Source: Planctomycetaceae bacterium
GTDB taxonomy: Bacteria; Planctomycetota; Phycisphaerae; Tepidisphaerales; Tepidisphaeraceae
Direction: 5' to 3'
Length of the DNA stretch: 64,000 nt
NCBI GenBank assembly: GCA_027487775.1
Contig: JAIYCY010000029.1
Span: forward strand, 62,001 to 126,000
In this document: in pieces, positions 25,192 to 33,754 of the stretch
How positions within the stretch are numbered: position 1 is the stretch's first letter
Layout of the letters: each line of letters begins with the position of its first letter
Notes under the pieces: model-generated
The model's database searches: none
What the model saw: the letters and a program-made list of their open reading frames with translations, nothing else
Told to the model about the DNA's origin: nothing
Position numbers and translations under genes: made by a program

Positions 25192-26352
25192 ATGAGAGTT
25201 GCAGAGGGCTATGATACGACGATGACGAGTAGCCAAGTGCCTGCTGATGGCGTTGCGCCATATGGATCGAGCCGAGTCCCGCTCTTTGATGCGTGTGCAT
25301 TCGCCGACGGGCATCATGATGTCCGCGCGCCGGGCGGATATGAATGGTGGTATTTCGACGCGGAGGATCCTGCATCTGATACGCAGATCGTTGTGATCAT
25401 GATGCAGGCGTTCATCTTTCATCCCGGCTATCTGCGGGCTTACGCGCGATACATGAAGCATCCGACGCGGCATGCGCCCCCGTTGCCTGCGGACCATCCG
25501 AGTCTTTACGCGTGCGTGTATCGCGCGGGTCGGATTTGGAGGCAGTTTTACACGGACTATGCGCCGGGTGATTTTGCCTCTAGAAGCGATCGCGCTGAGG
25601 TTTCGATCGGACCACATCGACTCACCACAGAGCCTGACGGTGCATATGCGTTGGATGTCGCGGGCACGCCCTGGCGATTGACAGCGCGGGGACCTCGGCG
25701 ATTCGATGACGAGACGTTAGGCGTCCGGCTGCGGTTTTCTCCGCGGCATCGGATCAATCCGGTGGAGCGGCGATTCTTATCTGAGCAGATGACCGGGGCG
25801 GAGCATCATTGGGTGATTGCGGCACCGGTGTGTGATGTAAGGGGTGAGTTGGAAGTCGCCGGTGAGCGGGTTTTGTTTTCGGGTCGTGGTTATCACGATC
25901 ACAACTTTGGGCTCGCACCGATCGGTTCGGGGCTCTATCGGTGGACGTGGGGCCGGGCGATTTTCGGATCGCGTGTTTTGACGTTTCATTATGCCGAGCC
26001 GAAGGCACGTGGAGCGGAAGCGGAGACGCATTTGATCGAAGTTGATGAGAAGGGCGCGCGTGAGATCGAGGTGGGTGAAGTTCGCGCGCAGTTTGATCGA
26101 ACGAGCGCGATGGCGATGCAATTGAAGTATCCGTCGGAGGTCGATTTTGGGAGCAAGCTGCGGTTGTCGAATCCGCGTGTGCTCGATCCGGCGCCGTTCT
26201 ACATGCGGATCGCGTTCGATGCCGAGAGCGACGGTGAGCGATCGATGGCGTTTGCGGAGCTTGCCTATCCGCATCGGTTGCGATGGCCGCTGCTTGGGAG
26301 GATGATCCAGATGAGCTTTGACGATCGCCCGCGGCGCGCGGGTCGGAGGTGA
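25192..26352 (+). CDS. CrtC/AttH-like lipocalin-fold protein
   Basis: 386 residues. It carries features of the carotenoid 1,2-hydratase (CrtC)/tocopherol-cyclase-like family: APGGYEWWYFDAE near the start, HHWVIAAPVCDVRGEL, and the diagnostic GRGYHDHNFG. Family members act on hydrophobic isoprenoid or fatty substrates in a beta-barrel. No carotenoid genes are nearby, so the reaction is unknown. Start alternatives are ATG 25192 and ATG 25222; the first is 12 nt after a TATAAG box with GGGA between. It is followed 48 bp later by the NAGPA-domain gene, probably in one operon. Confidence 0.72.
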   Translation: MRVAEGYDTTMTSSQVPADGVAPYGSSRVPLFDACAFADGHHDVRAPGGYEWWYFDAEDPASDTQIVVIMMQAFIFHPGYLRAYARYMKHPTRHAPPLPADHPSLYACVYRAGRIWRQFYTDYAPGDFASRSDRAEVSIGPHRLTTEPDGAYALDVAGTPWRLTARGPRRFDDETLGVRLRFSPRHRINPVERRFLSEQMTGAEHHWVIAAPVCDVRGELEVAGERVLFSGRGYHDHNFGLAPIGSGLYRWTWGRAIFGSRVLTFHYAEPKARGAEAETHLIEVDEKGAREIEVGEVRAQFDRTSAMAMQLKYPSEVDFGSKLRLSNPRVLDPAPFYMRIAFDAESDGERSMAFAELAYPHRLRWPLLGRMIQMSFDDRPRRAGRR

Positions 26353-26400
26353 GAAGCTCATGGAACCCAAGGCCCGGTGTGGCCGCAGCGGAGGATGCAC

Positions 26401-27516
26401 ATGTCGATCGATCGAGACACTTGGGGTGAACGTGATGCGCGGGGCCGGCGGGTTCTGACCCGAGCGGCGGCGATGATGGCGGGCGCGTTGGCGTGCGTGA
26501 TCGCGCATGCCGTTCCGACCCTGGCAACAGGAGCGGCGTCCTGGCAGAACGTCGCCCCTGCTCAAGACGCGCCCGTGCAGGAAGTCGCGCCCGCGAAGGA
26601 AGTCGCGCCCGCGCAGGCAGTCGCGCCCGCGCAGGCCGCAGTGCCTGCGCCAAGTGTTGCGCCATCGCCAAGCACCGATGCTGGTCAGGCGTCTGCGCCG
26701 GAGCCGGCGAAGGCAGTTCCGCCGATGGTGATCGAGCGGATCGAGCGGGAGGACGAGAGTGGCGTGATCCGTGGGGTATTGGCGAGGATCGATCTGACGA
26801 ATCCGCGCGTGACGCTTCGGATCGTGCCCGCCGAGCCTGAGGATCCGGACGGCGAGGGTCCGAACGTGACGAGGTTGGATACGGTCTCTTCGATCGCGGA
26901 GCGTTACGACTTCGAGTTGGCGATCAATGCCAGCTTTTTTGCGGCCCCAGCGTTTAAGGAAGTGGGCGATAGGAAGATCCGATATTTCGTGGGTAATCCG
27001 GGCTATCCGGTTGGTTGGTTGGTGACGGACGGCCGAGTGTTGACCAAGCCCGCGAAAGCCGGGATGGCGACCATGGTCGTGCAAGAGGGCGGGCAGGTGG
27101 AGATGGCATCGAGTTTTGAGCAGATGCCTGAGGGTGTGCGTGATGCGGTGAGCGGGAATGTGATGATTTTGGATGGCGGGCAGATCGTGCACAAGCCGGG
27201 TGGGGATCGACATCCGCGGACGGTGGTGGGTGTGGATGCCGAGTCGAGGACGCTTTTTCTGATGGTGATAGACGGTCGTCGCGAGGGTTGGAGCCGGGGA
27301 GCGAGTTATGCCGAGCTGGGGCAGTTGATGTTGGAGGTGGGCGCGGTCAAGGCGATCAACCTTGACGGCGGAGGTAGCACGACGATGGTGATGCGTGATT
27401 CGAACACGGGGGTGATGTCGGTGCTGAACCGACCGAGCGATGGAACGAGCGTGATTCCCGGCGTGAGCATTCCGCGTCCGGTGACGGATGCGATCGGCAT
27501 CGACATCGCGGATTGA
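26401..27516 (+). CDS. Phosphodiester glycosidase (NAGPA domain) family, secreted
   Basis: 371 residues; signal peptide TRAAAMMAGALACVIAHA. A linker of EVAPAx/AVAPAQ hexapeptides (18-bp repeats at about 26580-26640) leads into the NAGPA domain. Its key blocks are ELAINASFFAA, PRTVVGVDAESRTLFLMVID (about residues 277-296) and INLDGGGSTTMVM. In animals the domain removes GlcNAc from GlcNAc-1-phosphodiesters of N-glycans; bacterial members act on cell-wall or exopolysaccharide phosphodiesters. GGAGG lies 6 nt before ATG 26401, which decides the start. Likely exported; its job beside the CrtC-like gene is unknown. Confidence 0.85.
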   Translation: MSIDRDTWGERDARGRRVLTRAAAMMAGALACVIAHAVPTLATGAASWQNVAPAQDAPVQEVAPAKEVAPAQAVAPAQAAVPAPSVAPSPSTDAGQASAPEPAKAVPPMVIERIEREDESGVIRGVLARIDLTNPRVTLRIVPAEPEDPDGEGPNVTRLDTVSSIAERYDFELAINASFFAAPAFKEVGDRKIRYFVGNPGYPVGWLVTDGRVLTKPAKAGMATMVVQEGGQVEMASSFEQMPEGVRDAVSGNVMILDGGQIVHKPGGDRHPRTVVGVDAESRTLFLMVIDGRREGWSRGASYAELGQLMLEVGAVKAINLDGGGSTTMVMRDSNTGVMSVLNRPSDGTSVIPGVSIPRPVTDAIGIDIAD

Positions 27517-28082
27517 TCGTGGGTTTGGAGTGGTTTGAGTGGGGAGCCTTTTCGCGGCTTTAGGGTTGCGAATTGGCTATGGGTTGGGCACAGAGTGTGA
27601 GTAGCGAGGGAGTAACAGACTGCGCGGGTGTCACCTGCAGCGCGGTATTTCTATGCTGCGCGGTGATGGTGTGATGCCGGTCTTCGAAGCGTCTCGCGCC
27701 GCCATCAGGATTTAACGATCGTCCCCGACGCCCAAGGTTGGAGGATGATCATCGCGAGGCATGTCCTGACTTGGAATGGCTCGGTGGTGTTCATGAACGG
27801 CGTTGGCGTGTCGAGGGCGGGGATATGGTGCAGTTGAGGGCGCTTTTGTGTGCGGGATGGGATGGGGTGGCGTGCGTGGAACAGGTGGGCGTGCGTGGAA
27901 CACGGGTCTGATGGATGCGGCTGCGGTGAAGGCAACCGTGTGGGAGGGCAGATGAGGGGTTGAGCAGCGCTTGTTGGCGGCTGATCGGGTGGGGTCGTGG
28001 CATTGCTTGGGTTCGAGGTTGGGTGGTCGAGGGTTAGGTGGGGGACTGGGTGGAGAACTGGGTGGGGAACTGGGTGGGTTAG

Positions 28083-28121
28083 AAAAAGAACAAGGCCGGT
28101 CACCGATGAAGGTGACCGGCC
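28083..28121 (-). terminator. Intrinsic terminator of the PEP-CTERM gene at 28203
   Basis: GGCCGGTCACC (28094-28104) pairs with GGTGACCGGCC (28111-28121), an 11-bp stem with a 6-nt loop. Read on the minus strand it is followed by TTGTTCTTTTTCT, so it ends the minus-strand gene 82 bp upstream. Confidence 0.85.
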
Positions 28122-28151
28122 CTGGAGATTCGTGCGACCGGATCAATCGTC

Positions 28152-28178
28152 CCCGGATCGGGGGTTGCCCGATCCGGG
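28152..28178. repeat. 11-bp inverted repeat
   Basis: CCCGGATCGGG (28152-28162) and CCCGATCCGGG (28168-28178) form an 11-bp stem with a 5-nt loop, 25 bp after the PEP-CTERM stop codon. There is no T run; it could be a transcript-stabilising hairpin ahead of the terminator. Confidence 0.7.
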
Positions 28179-28202
28179 CGACGAAGCTGATTGAGGTTTA
28201 CC

Positions 28203-29153
28203 TCACTTGCGGCGACGGAGGCCGAGGAGGCCGAGGCCCGCGAGCACGCCGAGGGTGGCGGGTTCGGGGACGACGGTGATCACGATGTTGCCCGGGGTGC
28301 TGGCAGCGGGCGAGCCGTTGTCAGAGACCGTGAAGGGCAGGCTGTAGGAGCCGTTGCCGGGGATCCAGGCAGCCAGACCGGTGATGGTGAAGGTGCCGGC
28401 GTCGCTGACGCTTGCCGGGGTGACCTGCACGTTGGTCAGGCCAGCGGGGATCGAACCGAGCGCCAGAGACAGGGTCTGGGCGGCGGTGTCGCCGTCGTTG
28501 GCGGTCACGGTGGCGGAGAAGGGCAGCGGGGTGGTCACGATGTTACCGAAGGCCACGGTGGTGCCAGCGTTGGCAGTGATGACCGGGGCATTGTTGACCG
28601 GGGGCGGGGTGCTGCCGAAGCTGAAGTCGAAGGCAACGACCGGACCGGTTTCACCGGCGATGGTTCCGACGATGCGGCCCGTGGGGGCAGCGGTGCCGGT
28701 CGCCGAGATCAGACGCATGAACTGGCCACCGTTGCCGGTGTTGGCGAGGATGCCGCCAGCGAGGTCGGCCATAGCGAGCGTGAAGCTGCTGATGGAGGCG
28801 TAGGGGTTCGGCTGGACGCCGGAACCATTGGGGCTCACACCGACGTATGCGGTGTTCGTGCCGGTCGAGAGACCGAGCCACGATTGACCCGCGACGCGGG
28901 CGTTGAGGTTGACGGTGTCACCGATTTCATCTTCGTCGGTATCATCGACGACGAAACGGACGGGGGTGCCCGTGTAGGTGAGTTCAACCGCTTGGAGGCG
29001 GGTGCCGGTGCCAACGCCGTCGTTGAGACCGAAGATGTTGACCGCTTGACGGCCACCGCTGGTGGTGGTGGTCGAACCGATCGTGATGGCGGCCTGAGCG
29101 GCCGAGGCTGACGCGATCGCCGCAACGGCGGCGAGAAGAGCTGTACGACGCAT
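28203..29153 (-). CDS. PEP-CTERM protein with cadherin-like/Ig-like domain
   Basis: 316 residues. Signal peptide (LLAAVAAIASASAAQAA), an N-terminal beta-rich domain, a Pro-rich hinge (STPPPVNNAPVITANAGTT), and a bacterial Ig/cadherin-like domain ending FTVSDNGSPAAS. The tail is VVPEPATLGVLAGLGLLGL with RRRK. The exosortase would cut at the PEP motif and anchor or release the protein. A purine-rich AGAGAGAG run before the ATG acts as SD. It is followed by two hairpins and looks monocistronic. Confidence 0.9.
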   Translation of the reverse strand: MRRTALLAAVAAIASASAAQAAITIGSTTTTSGGRQAVNIFGLNDGVGTGTRLQAVELTYTGTPVRFVVDDTDEDEIGDTVNLNARVAGQSWLGLSTGTNTAYVGVSPNGSGVQPNPYASISSFTLAMADLAGGILANTGNGGQFMRLISATGTAAPTGRIVGTIAGETGPVVAFDFSFGSTPPPVNNAPVITANAGTTVAFGNIVTTPLPFSATVTANDGDTAAQTLSLALGSIPAGLTNVQVTPASVSDAGTFTITGLAAWIPGNGSYSLPFTVSDNGSPAASTPGNIVITVVPEPATLGVLAGLGLLGLRRRK

Positions 29154-29662
29154 GACGAATCTCTCTCTTTCTCTCCCACTCCGGGAGGGCTGGGGTTATG
29201 TAAGAGAATCTACCCCGACTCGTCGGCGACGCAACTGCATTTTCCTGTCGAAGTGCAACGAAAAAATGGTGTTAAGGCCCGGTAAATTTGATATATGATG
29301 TCAGATTTGGGGCGGCGCGAATAGCCTTCTTGGTGCGGCTTCGATGGCATGATCGTTGGCGGTCAGTCGCGACGGGCACTGCGATGGCCGGGCGGGGCGA
29401 TTGGCTTGATATTTTCGGGTCATGCGGGCGGCTGGGTCTTCCTGCAGGGCGTATGCGGGGTGCTTCGTAATTGGCGTGCAGATTGATGGTGGGGATGCCT
29501 GTTTAGGCATGCGCGCCGCGTGTCGGGGCATACGCGAAGGTGTACAGGCGGGTCGCAGCGGATGTGAAAATGGGATGTTTAGTCCGTATTGAAGGATCGA
29601 CACCCGTTGACGTGGGTGTTGGCGGTGGGCTGACGGGCTGATCGAGGGACAGGTCCGGGGTG
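29154..29662. other. Intergenic region, no gene recognised
   Basis: Short frames in both strands lack an SD, a domain or a sensible composition. A 6-bp hairpin (CACCC...GGGTG, about 29601-29618) could be a weak terminator for the minus-strand small gene ending at 29663. The AT-richer block at 29250-29300 may hold the PEP-CTERM promoter. Confidence 0.4.
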
Positions 29663-29875
29663 TTACTCGGGCGGTCGAGTGAGGGTATCGACGACTTCGG
29701 GGCTGGTGAATGCCGCGATTTCGAGTTGCTGGCGCCAGAGGGTTGATTGTCGTTGCTGCAGTTGCTGATGCAGGATGGCGATTTGGTGTCGGGATCGCAG
29801 TCGTTCTCCCCGCAGGCTGAGCAAGAGGCCGGCGATGACGAGCCCGCCAACGACGGCCAACAGGAAACGGAGCAT
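29663..29875 (-). CDS. FtsL-like small bitopic membrane protein
   Basis: 70 residues: one N-terminal membrane helix (LRFLLAVVGGLVIAGLLLSL), then a heptad-like polar helix rich in Gln, Leu and Arg (RSRHQIAILHQQLQQRQSTL) and a short tail. This is the size and plan of FtsL/DivIC division proteins. AGAGG lies 7 nt before the ATG. It comes 168 bp after the LysM gene that follows rsmH, where ftsL normally sits in division clusters. FtsL sequences diverge fast, so this is inferred from shape and place only. Confidence 0.55.
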   Translation of the reverse strand: MLRFLLAVVGGLVIAGLLLSLRGERLRSRHQIAILHQQLQQRQSTLWRQQLEIAAFTSPEVVDTLTRPPE

Positions 29876-30043
29876 GATGGGGCCTCTTATTTGTGGGAGG
29901 TATCCGATCGAGTGTATTCCAGCGAATCCCTGGGCTCGGGCAGTGTCATTTATATATGAATGGCCATTTGCGATTCGACGCTGAGGATGGCGGCTTGCTG
30001 TGGAGCGGGGGTTCTCGAAGTCGGTGATTTGGGATTGTCGAGT

Positions 30044-31075
30044 TCAATCGGAGCTGGAGACGGCTTGGGCGGGAAGTTTGAGTTGCATGCCGACTTTGAC
30101 GGTATCGGAGTCGCCGAGGATATCAGCGTTGAGTTGCCGGATGCTGTTGGCGAGGGAGGGGTTTCCGAGTTCACGTTCTGCGATGCGCCAGAGAGAGTCG
30201 CCTTTTTGGACGGTGTAGAGTCGAGTGGGCGCGGGAGGTGAGGTTGGAGTTGTGGCGGAGGGGTTGTTGGCGGGTTCGGATTGAGCTTGTTCTTGGGATT
30301 TTGGGTCGGTTTGTTTTGGGGATGGGTGAGGAAGGAGGGCGGCGTTCCAAGCGTCGGCGGGTATGGTGTAGGTGTGTCCTTCGATGATTTTGTTGGGGTC
30401 TGCTTGGAGAGTGGGATTGAGCGCAACGATGGCTTGGCGGTTGGCGGGGGTGTTGGCGCCGAGTTGGTTGCGGGCGATTTTGGAGAGTGTGTCGCCTTTC
30501 TGGGCGACGTAGGATCGGACTCGGGCGGCGTCGGGGGTGGGTCGCTTGACGGGGTTGTCGGCGTGAGCGGTCGATTGGTTTTGTGGCTGGGAATCTGAGG
30601 CTGGGGTGGCGGCCGCCTGGTCGGCGGGGATGATTTCTTCGCCGAAGAGTTTTGCGAGTTCTTCGATCGTGGCGTCGGTGGGTGCGATTGGGTTGTTGTG
30701 GTTGGTGTCTGTTGTTGTGGCAACCGTGTTGGCGGGATCTGTTGTGGTTGGGTTGGTGTTGTTTTGATGGGTTGAATTGGGCTCGAGGATATTTTCGAGG
30801 GCGTCAGGAGCGGGTTGGAGGGGTGTGGGGTTGTCGAGTGCGTCGCGTGTGTTGAGGCTGTCGCGGGGCGGGGTTTGGGTGGGTATTTGGGGTTCTGCTG
30901 CGCGTGGGGAGGCGTTGGGTGCTTCGAGGGCGGGTCGTGCGTGTCGCGCGGCGTCTGCGAGTGGGGCGGGTGTGGGTTCGCGCGAGGTGGTGAGATGTTC
31001 TGAGAGGAGGATCCCGACGACCAGGAGGAAGGCGAGAGTGACGAGCAGGCTGATTTTGGCTTCGCGGGTGATCAT
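30044..31075 (-). CDS. Membrane-anchored protein with two LysM domains
   Basis: 343 residues. One N-terminal membrane anchor (ISLLVTLAFLLVVGILLSEH), a long Pro/Thr/Asn-rich disordered linker (residues ~35-185), then two LysM modules: VAQKGDTLSKIARNQLG to about residue 240 and YTVQKGDSLWRIAERELGN to about 335. LysM binds N-acetylglucosamine polymers such as peptidoglycan. The start overlaps the rsmH stop by 4 bp (ATGA), so translation is coupled. Its place directly after rsmH is where ftsL and a penicillin-binding protein stand in other bacteria, suggesting a wall-linked division role. Confidence 0.85.
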   Translation of the reverse strand: MITREAKISLLVTLAFLLVVGILLSEHLTTSREPTPAPLADAARHARPALEAPNASPRAAEPQIPTQTPPRDSLNTRDALDNPTPLQPAPDALENILEPNSTHQNNTNPTTTDPANTVATTTDTNHNNPIAPTDATIEELAKLFGEEIIPADQAAATPASDSQPQNQSTAHADNPVKRPTPDAARVRSYVAQKGDTLSKIARNQLGANTPANRQAIVALNPTLQADPNKIIEGHTYTIPADAWNAALLPHPSPKQTDPKSQEQAQSEPANNPSATTPTSPPAPTRLYTVQKGDSLWRIAERELGNPSLANSIRQLNADILGDSDTVKVGMQLKLPAQAVSSSD

Positions 31076-32103
31076 GGTGCACCGTGCCTAAGTCGGCGTA
31101 GGACGCGTAGTTTTGCGGATCGTGCTCGCGGGTTGCGGGCGGCTTCTTCGGGTGTTGGTTCGATGGGTTTGCGAGTGAGGGTTTGGAAGTTTGTTGTGTC
31201 GTGTTGTCCGAGAGCGTCTGACGATCGGGAACGGAAGGCTTGTTTGACTTGTCGATCCTCGGCGGAGTGGAAGCTGATGACTGCGAGTCTGCCGTCTTGG
31301 GCGAGTCGCCCGGGGGCGATATCGAGCAGGGCGGCGAGATTTTGGTTTTCGCTGTTGACGAGGATTCGAAGTGCCATGAACGTCCGTGTTGCGGGGTCGA
31401 TGGCGCGCTCGTGTCCGCGTCGTGGCGGGAAGCAGGTGCGGACGATCTCCGCGAGCCGCCTCGTGGTGGAGATCGGCGCGATGCGTCGTGCCTCTGCAAC
31501 TTTTCGTGCGATTCGACGGCTCAAGCGTTCGTCGGCGAGGTCGTAGAGTGCATTTGCGATGTCGGATTCGGCCCAGGTGTTGATGACCTTGTCGGCGGTG
31601 AGTGTTGAGCGTGGGTCGAGCCGCATGTCGAGCGGGCCGTCGATGCTGAAGGCCATTCCATATTGTGAATCGAAGATTTGGTTGGTGGAGACGCCCAGGT
31701 CTGCGAGGATTGCATCGACGTATGGGAGCTTGAGTTCGTCGAGCACTTCGTCGAGCTGTGCGAAGTTGGCGTGGAAGAGTCGGACATCGACGCTGCCGGC
31801 TTGGGGTCCGTCGATGAATGGCGCGAGTCGATCACGGGCGAATTGGAGGTTGCGCGGATCGCAATCCAGGCCGACGAGCGTCGGGCGTGGCGTGTGGGCG
31901 GGGCGTTCAGGGTTGCGGGCGAGACGTTCGGCGATGGCGGTTGAATGGCCAGCCCGTCCGAGTGTGCAGTCGACGACGATGTGTGGCGGATCGTGCCGAT
32001 CAAAGATCGCGTTTAGCACTTCTTTGATCAACACCGGATCGTGCCCGGATGGATCGTCCGCCCGAAGCGATTCGTCGGGGACATGTACAGGGTCGGCGGA
32101 CAC
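31072..32103 (-). CDS. rsmH: 16S rRNA (cytosine(1402)-N4)-methyltransferase RsmH (MraW)
   Basis: 343 residues. Methylates N4 of C1402 in the decoding centre of 16S rRNA. Motifs are clear: DPVLIKEVLNAI at the N-terminus, VVDCTLGRAGHSTAIAERL for SAM, GLDCDPRNLQFARDRL, GVSTNQIFDSQYGMAFSIDG with PLDMRLDP, and VISFHSAEDRQVKQAF. The order is that of canonical MraW. It sits between mraZ and a LysM membrane protein, as in a division and cell wall cluster. Confidence 0.96.
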   Translation of the reverse strand: MSADPVHVPDESLRADDPSGHDPVLIKEVLNAIFDRHDPPHIVVDCTLGRAGHSTAIAERLARNPERPAHTPRPTLVGLDCDPRNLQFARDRLAPFIDGPQAGSVDVRLFHANFAQLDEVLDELKLPYVDAILADLGVSTNQIFDSQYGMAFSIDGPLDMRLDPRSTLTADKVINTWAESDIANALYDLADERLSRRIARKVAEARRIAPISTTRRLAEIVRTCFPPRRGHERAIDPATRTFMALRILVNSENQNLAALLDIAPGRLAQDGRLAVISFHSAEDRQVKQAFRSRSSDALGQHDTTNFQTLTRKPIEPTPEEAARNPRARSAKLRVLRRLRHGAP

Positions 32104-32536
32104 GGGGAGGGGGGTGAGTTGTGAGGGGTGAGTTGTCGGTTATCAGCTGTCATTGGTGAGACGAATCGGCCGCAGCTGCGCTTGGAACTTAGTCCATGAC
32201 GATCGTACAATCTGAGAGACAATGGTTAACCGGCCCGTCGCGTTCGGCTCCGCCGATTGCGAACGGGTCGGGATCGACGCTGAGGTTCTGTGCCCGCGAC
32301 GGGCCTTGATCGCTCCTGGTCAGAGTCACGATCAATGGCCTGGGGTTTTGGGCATTTTGCAGACTCCCAAGCGCCCCTTCGCACGTACCGCGCCTACTGG
32401 CATCCTTGCGCCGGCGTGGCTGCTCGAAGGGATCGTGCTGTGTTGGATCGTGGCTGTCGCCCCGGTCCGTTTCGTTTACCAGTCCGTTTCGCTTACCGGT
32501 CTGTTTCGTTTAATTGTCTCTGTTGTCGCTGCTGTT
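32104..32536. other. mraZ-rsmH gap with 17-bp triple repeat
   Basis: 433 bp with no credible gene. A 17-bp unit, GTCCGTTTCGTTTACCA, is repeated three times at 32465-32481, 32482-32498 and 32499-32515 with few changes, right after the mraZ stop. The plus-strand frame running through this gap into mraZ is a shadow. Confidence 0.6.
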
Positions 32537-33031
32537 TCATTGGTCGCTGGTTTCTCCTGCGGTGATGTCGGGGTTGTGTTGGGTTTCCTTGAGGTCTTTG
32601 AGGATGGCGTCGACTTGTTGTGCCCAGTCGTCACGATTCCAGATTTCCAGATGATCGACAGCCCCGACGAGGGTGATGTCGCGTTTGGTGCCGGTTCGCT
32701 GAAGGAACGCGTCGGGGAGAAGGACGCGTCCCGATTTGTCCACCGGGACGGGCTTGGCCAGGCCGAAGTGGGTCTGGTTGAACCGCCTCGTCTGGGCGTC
32801 TGGAGCCAATCCTGTTCGCACTTCCCGTAGAAAGGCTTGGTAGGCCTTTTCCGGATAGAGCAACAGGCGCGGTCCCGGCCCGATTTTGACGACAAACCCC
32901 GGGCCGTCCCGTTTAGGGTCCAGTTGGTTTCGGACGTCGGCGGGTATGAGCAAGCGATTCTTTTCATCGAGGGTGAGGTCAAACTCACCCATGATGGGGA
33001 ATCGTTCATCTTGCGATGCCTGCTCGCCCAC
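32537..33031 (-). CDS. mraZ: Transcriptional regulator MraZ
   Basis: 164 residues. Two AbrB-like SpoVT/MraZ repeats each carry the DxxxR signature: FDLTLDEKNRLLIPADVR and VPVDKSGRVLLPDAF. MraZ forms a ring and represses its own division cluster by binding TGGGN boxes. I keep GTG 33031 because GGGAG lies 9 nt upstream; an ATG at 32992 starts closer to the usual family N-terminus. The C-terminal ~25 residues are an extension. Three correctly spaced MraZ boxes occur about 540 bp upstream (33570-33594). Confidence 0.92.
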   Translation of the reverse strand: MGEQASQDERFPIMGEFDLTLDEKNRLLIPADVRNQLDPKRDGPGFVVKIGPGPRLLLYPEKAYQAFLREVRTGLAPDAQTRRFNQTHFGLAKPVPVDKSGRVLLPDAFLQRTGTKRDITLVGAVDHLEIWNRDDWAQQVDAILKDLKETQHNPDITAGETSDQ

Positions 33032-33754
33032 GACGTCACGCTCCCAAAGAAAGCTTTGATCGGAAAGATCGCGATCAGACCGAATCTGAATCAGTCACAT
33101 GCCCGAGTCGAGCGATGTTGAATCGACTCGCATCTGCCTGTTGGGTCGGAACGCTCGCGAACGTTCTGACGGCGGAGGCGGATGTCGTCGGCATGCCGAT
33201 TGGTTCGGCGTGCCGATGTAATCGGCGGTCCGATCAGGCCTACGCTGGGCGAGAGCCAATCCTTTGGGTCGCCCGGTCGTCCGTGACGCGTAAGTGCCTG
33301 AATGGGCCGGATGCCGAAAACGAGTCGAAACACGAATCTGGATTCAAACGCAAGCCTGAACTGTCGCTAACCTGTTGCCTTCCCTGGAGATGAACCGAAC
33401 CCATCGACAGTCGTTCGCCAGCTTGCCGGTCGTTGCGATGGTTGTGGGCATCCATGTCCACCTCGACCGCTCTGACCTGCAGTTTTTGTCGTGCGATTCG
33501 CATCGCCCGACGTTGGCCACATAACCCCGGCCGCTTCCGTGCTGGCCTTCCCATTCCCGTCTGTCGATGGCCCATTTCTATCCACTTTCTCCCACCTTGG
33601 CAAGGCTCGAAGTCGCTGTTGGGGCAGAAAATTTCAAGTCTGTGGTTGGAACGCGACGATAATGCCCGCCGATCTGATCTAAAGCTCGTGCTGGCATGGT
33701 GTTGCGTGGGGATGGCGTGGTGGACAACCTGGGGATGAAATCCGCCGGGGGTGA
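33032..33754 (-). other. Long mraZ upstream region, possible leader
   Basis: 723 bp between mraZ and the next minus-strand gene. Frames in it are low quality. It contains the MraZ operator (33570-33594). Nearer mraZ are two adjacent hairpins built from GCCGA/TCGGC stems (33195-33209 and 33212-33226). If transcription starts at the operator, mraZ has a structured leader of about 500 nt. I looked for RNase P RNA core motifs and did not find them. Confidence 0.5.
33570..33594 (-). promoter_or_regulatory. MraZ operator: three TGGGN boxes with 10-bp period
   Basis: On the minus strand three boxes read TGGGA (33594-33590), TGGAT (33584-33580) and TGGGC (33574-33570), each separated by 5 nt rich in A. 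This TGGGN-N5-TGGGN-N5-TGGGN arrangement is the known MraZ binding site of the division cluster promoter in E. coli and other bacteria. The middle box has one mismatch. The next gene in this direction is mraZ. Confidence 0.75.

Larger units (their letters stand above)
27517..28202. other. Intergenic region with repeats and two hairpins
   Basis: No gene is convincing in either strand. A 19-bp unit (GCGTGCGTGGAACAGGTGG) is repeated at 27870-27888 and 27889-27907, the second imperfect. A 12-bp unit (GAACTGGGTGGG) is repeated three times at 28043-28078. Two hairpins follow: the terminator at 28083-28121 and a palindrome at 28152-28178. The proline-rich minus-strand frames here are shadows of G-rich repeats. 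Confidence 0.6.

Noticed and set aside
28191-29111. 306-codon plus-strand frame
   Set aside because: Exact antisense of the PEP-CTERM gene; composition rich in Gly/Asp/Arg, a shadow of a low-complexity gene.
32222-32830. 202-codon plus-strand frame with a hydrophobic stretch
   Set aside because: It runs antisense through mraZ and a triple repeat; no SD and no domain.
33240-33754. Protein genes in the mraZ upstream region
   Set aside because: Frames on both strands have biased composition, no SD and no recognisable domain; the MraZ operator is inside them.
33032-33754. RNase P RNA
   Set aside because: Searched both strands by eye for the conserved GAGGAAAGTCC-type core and found none.
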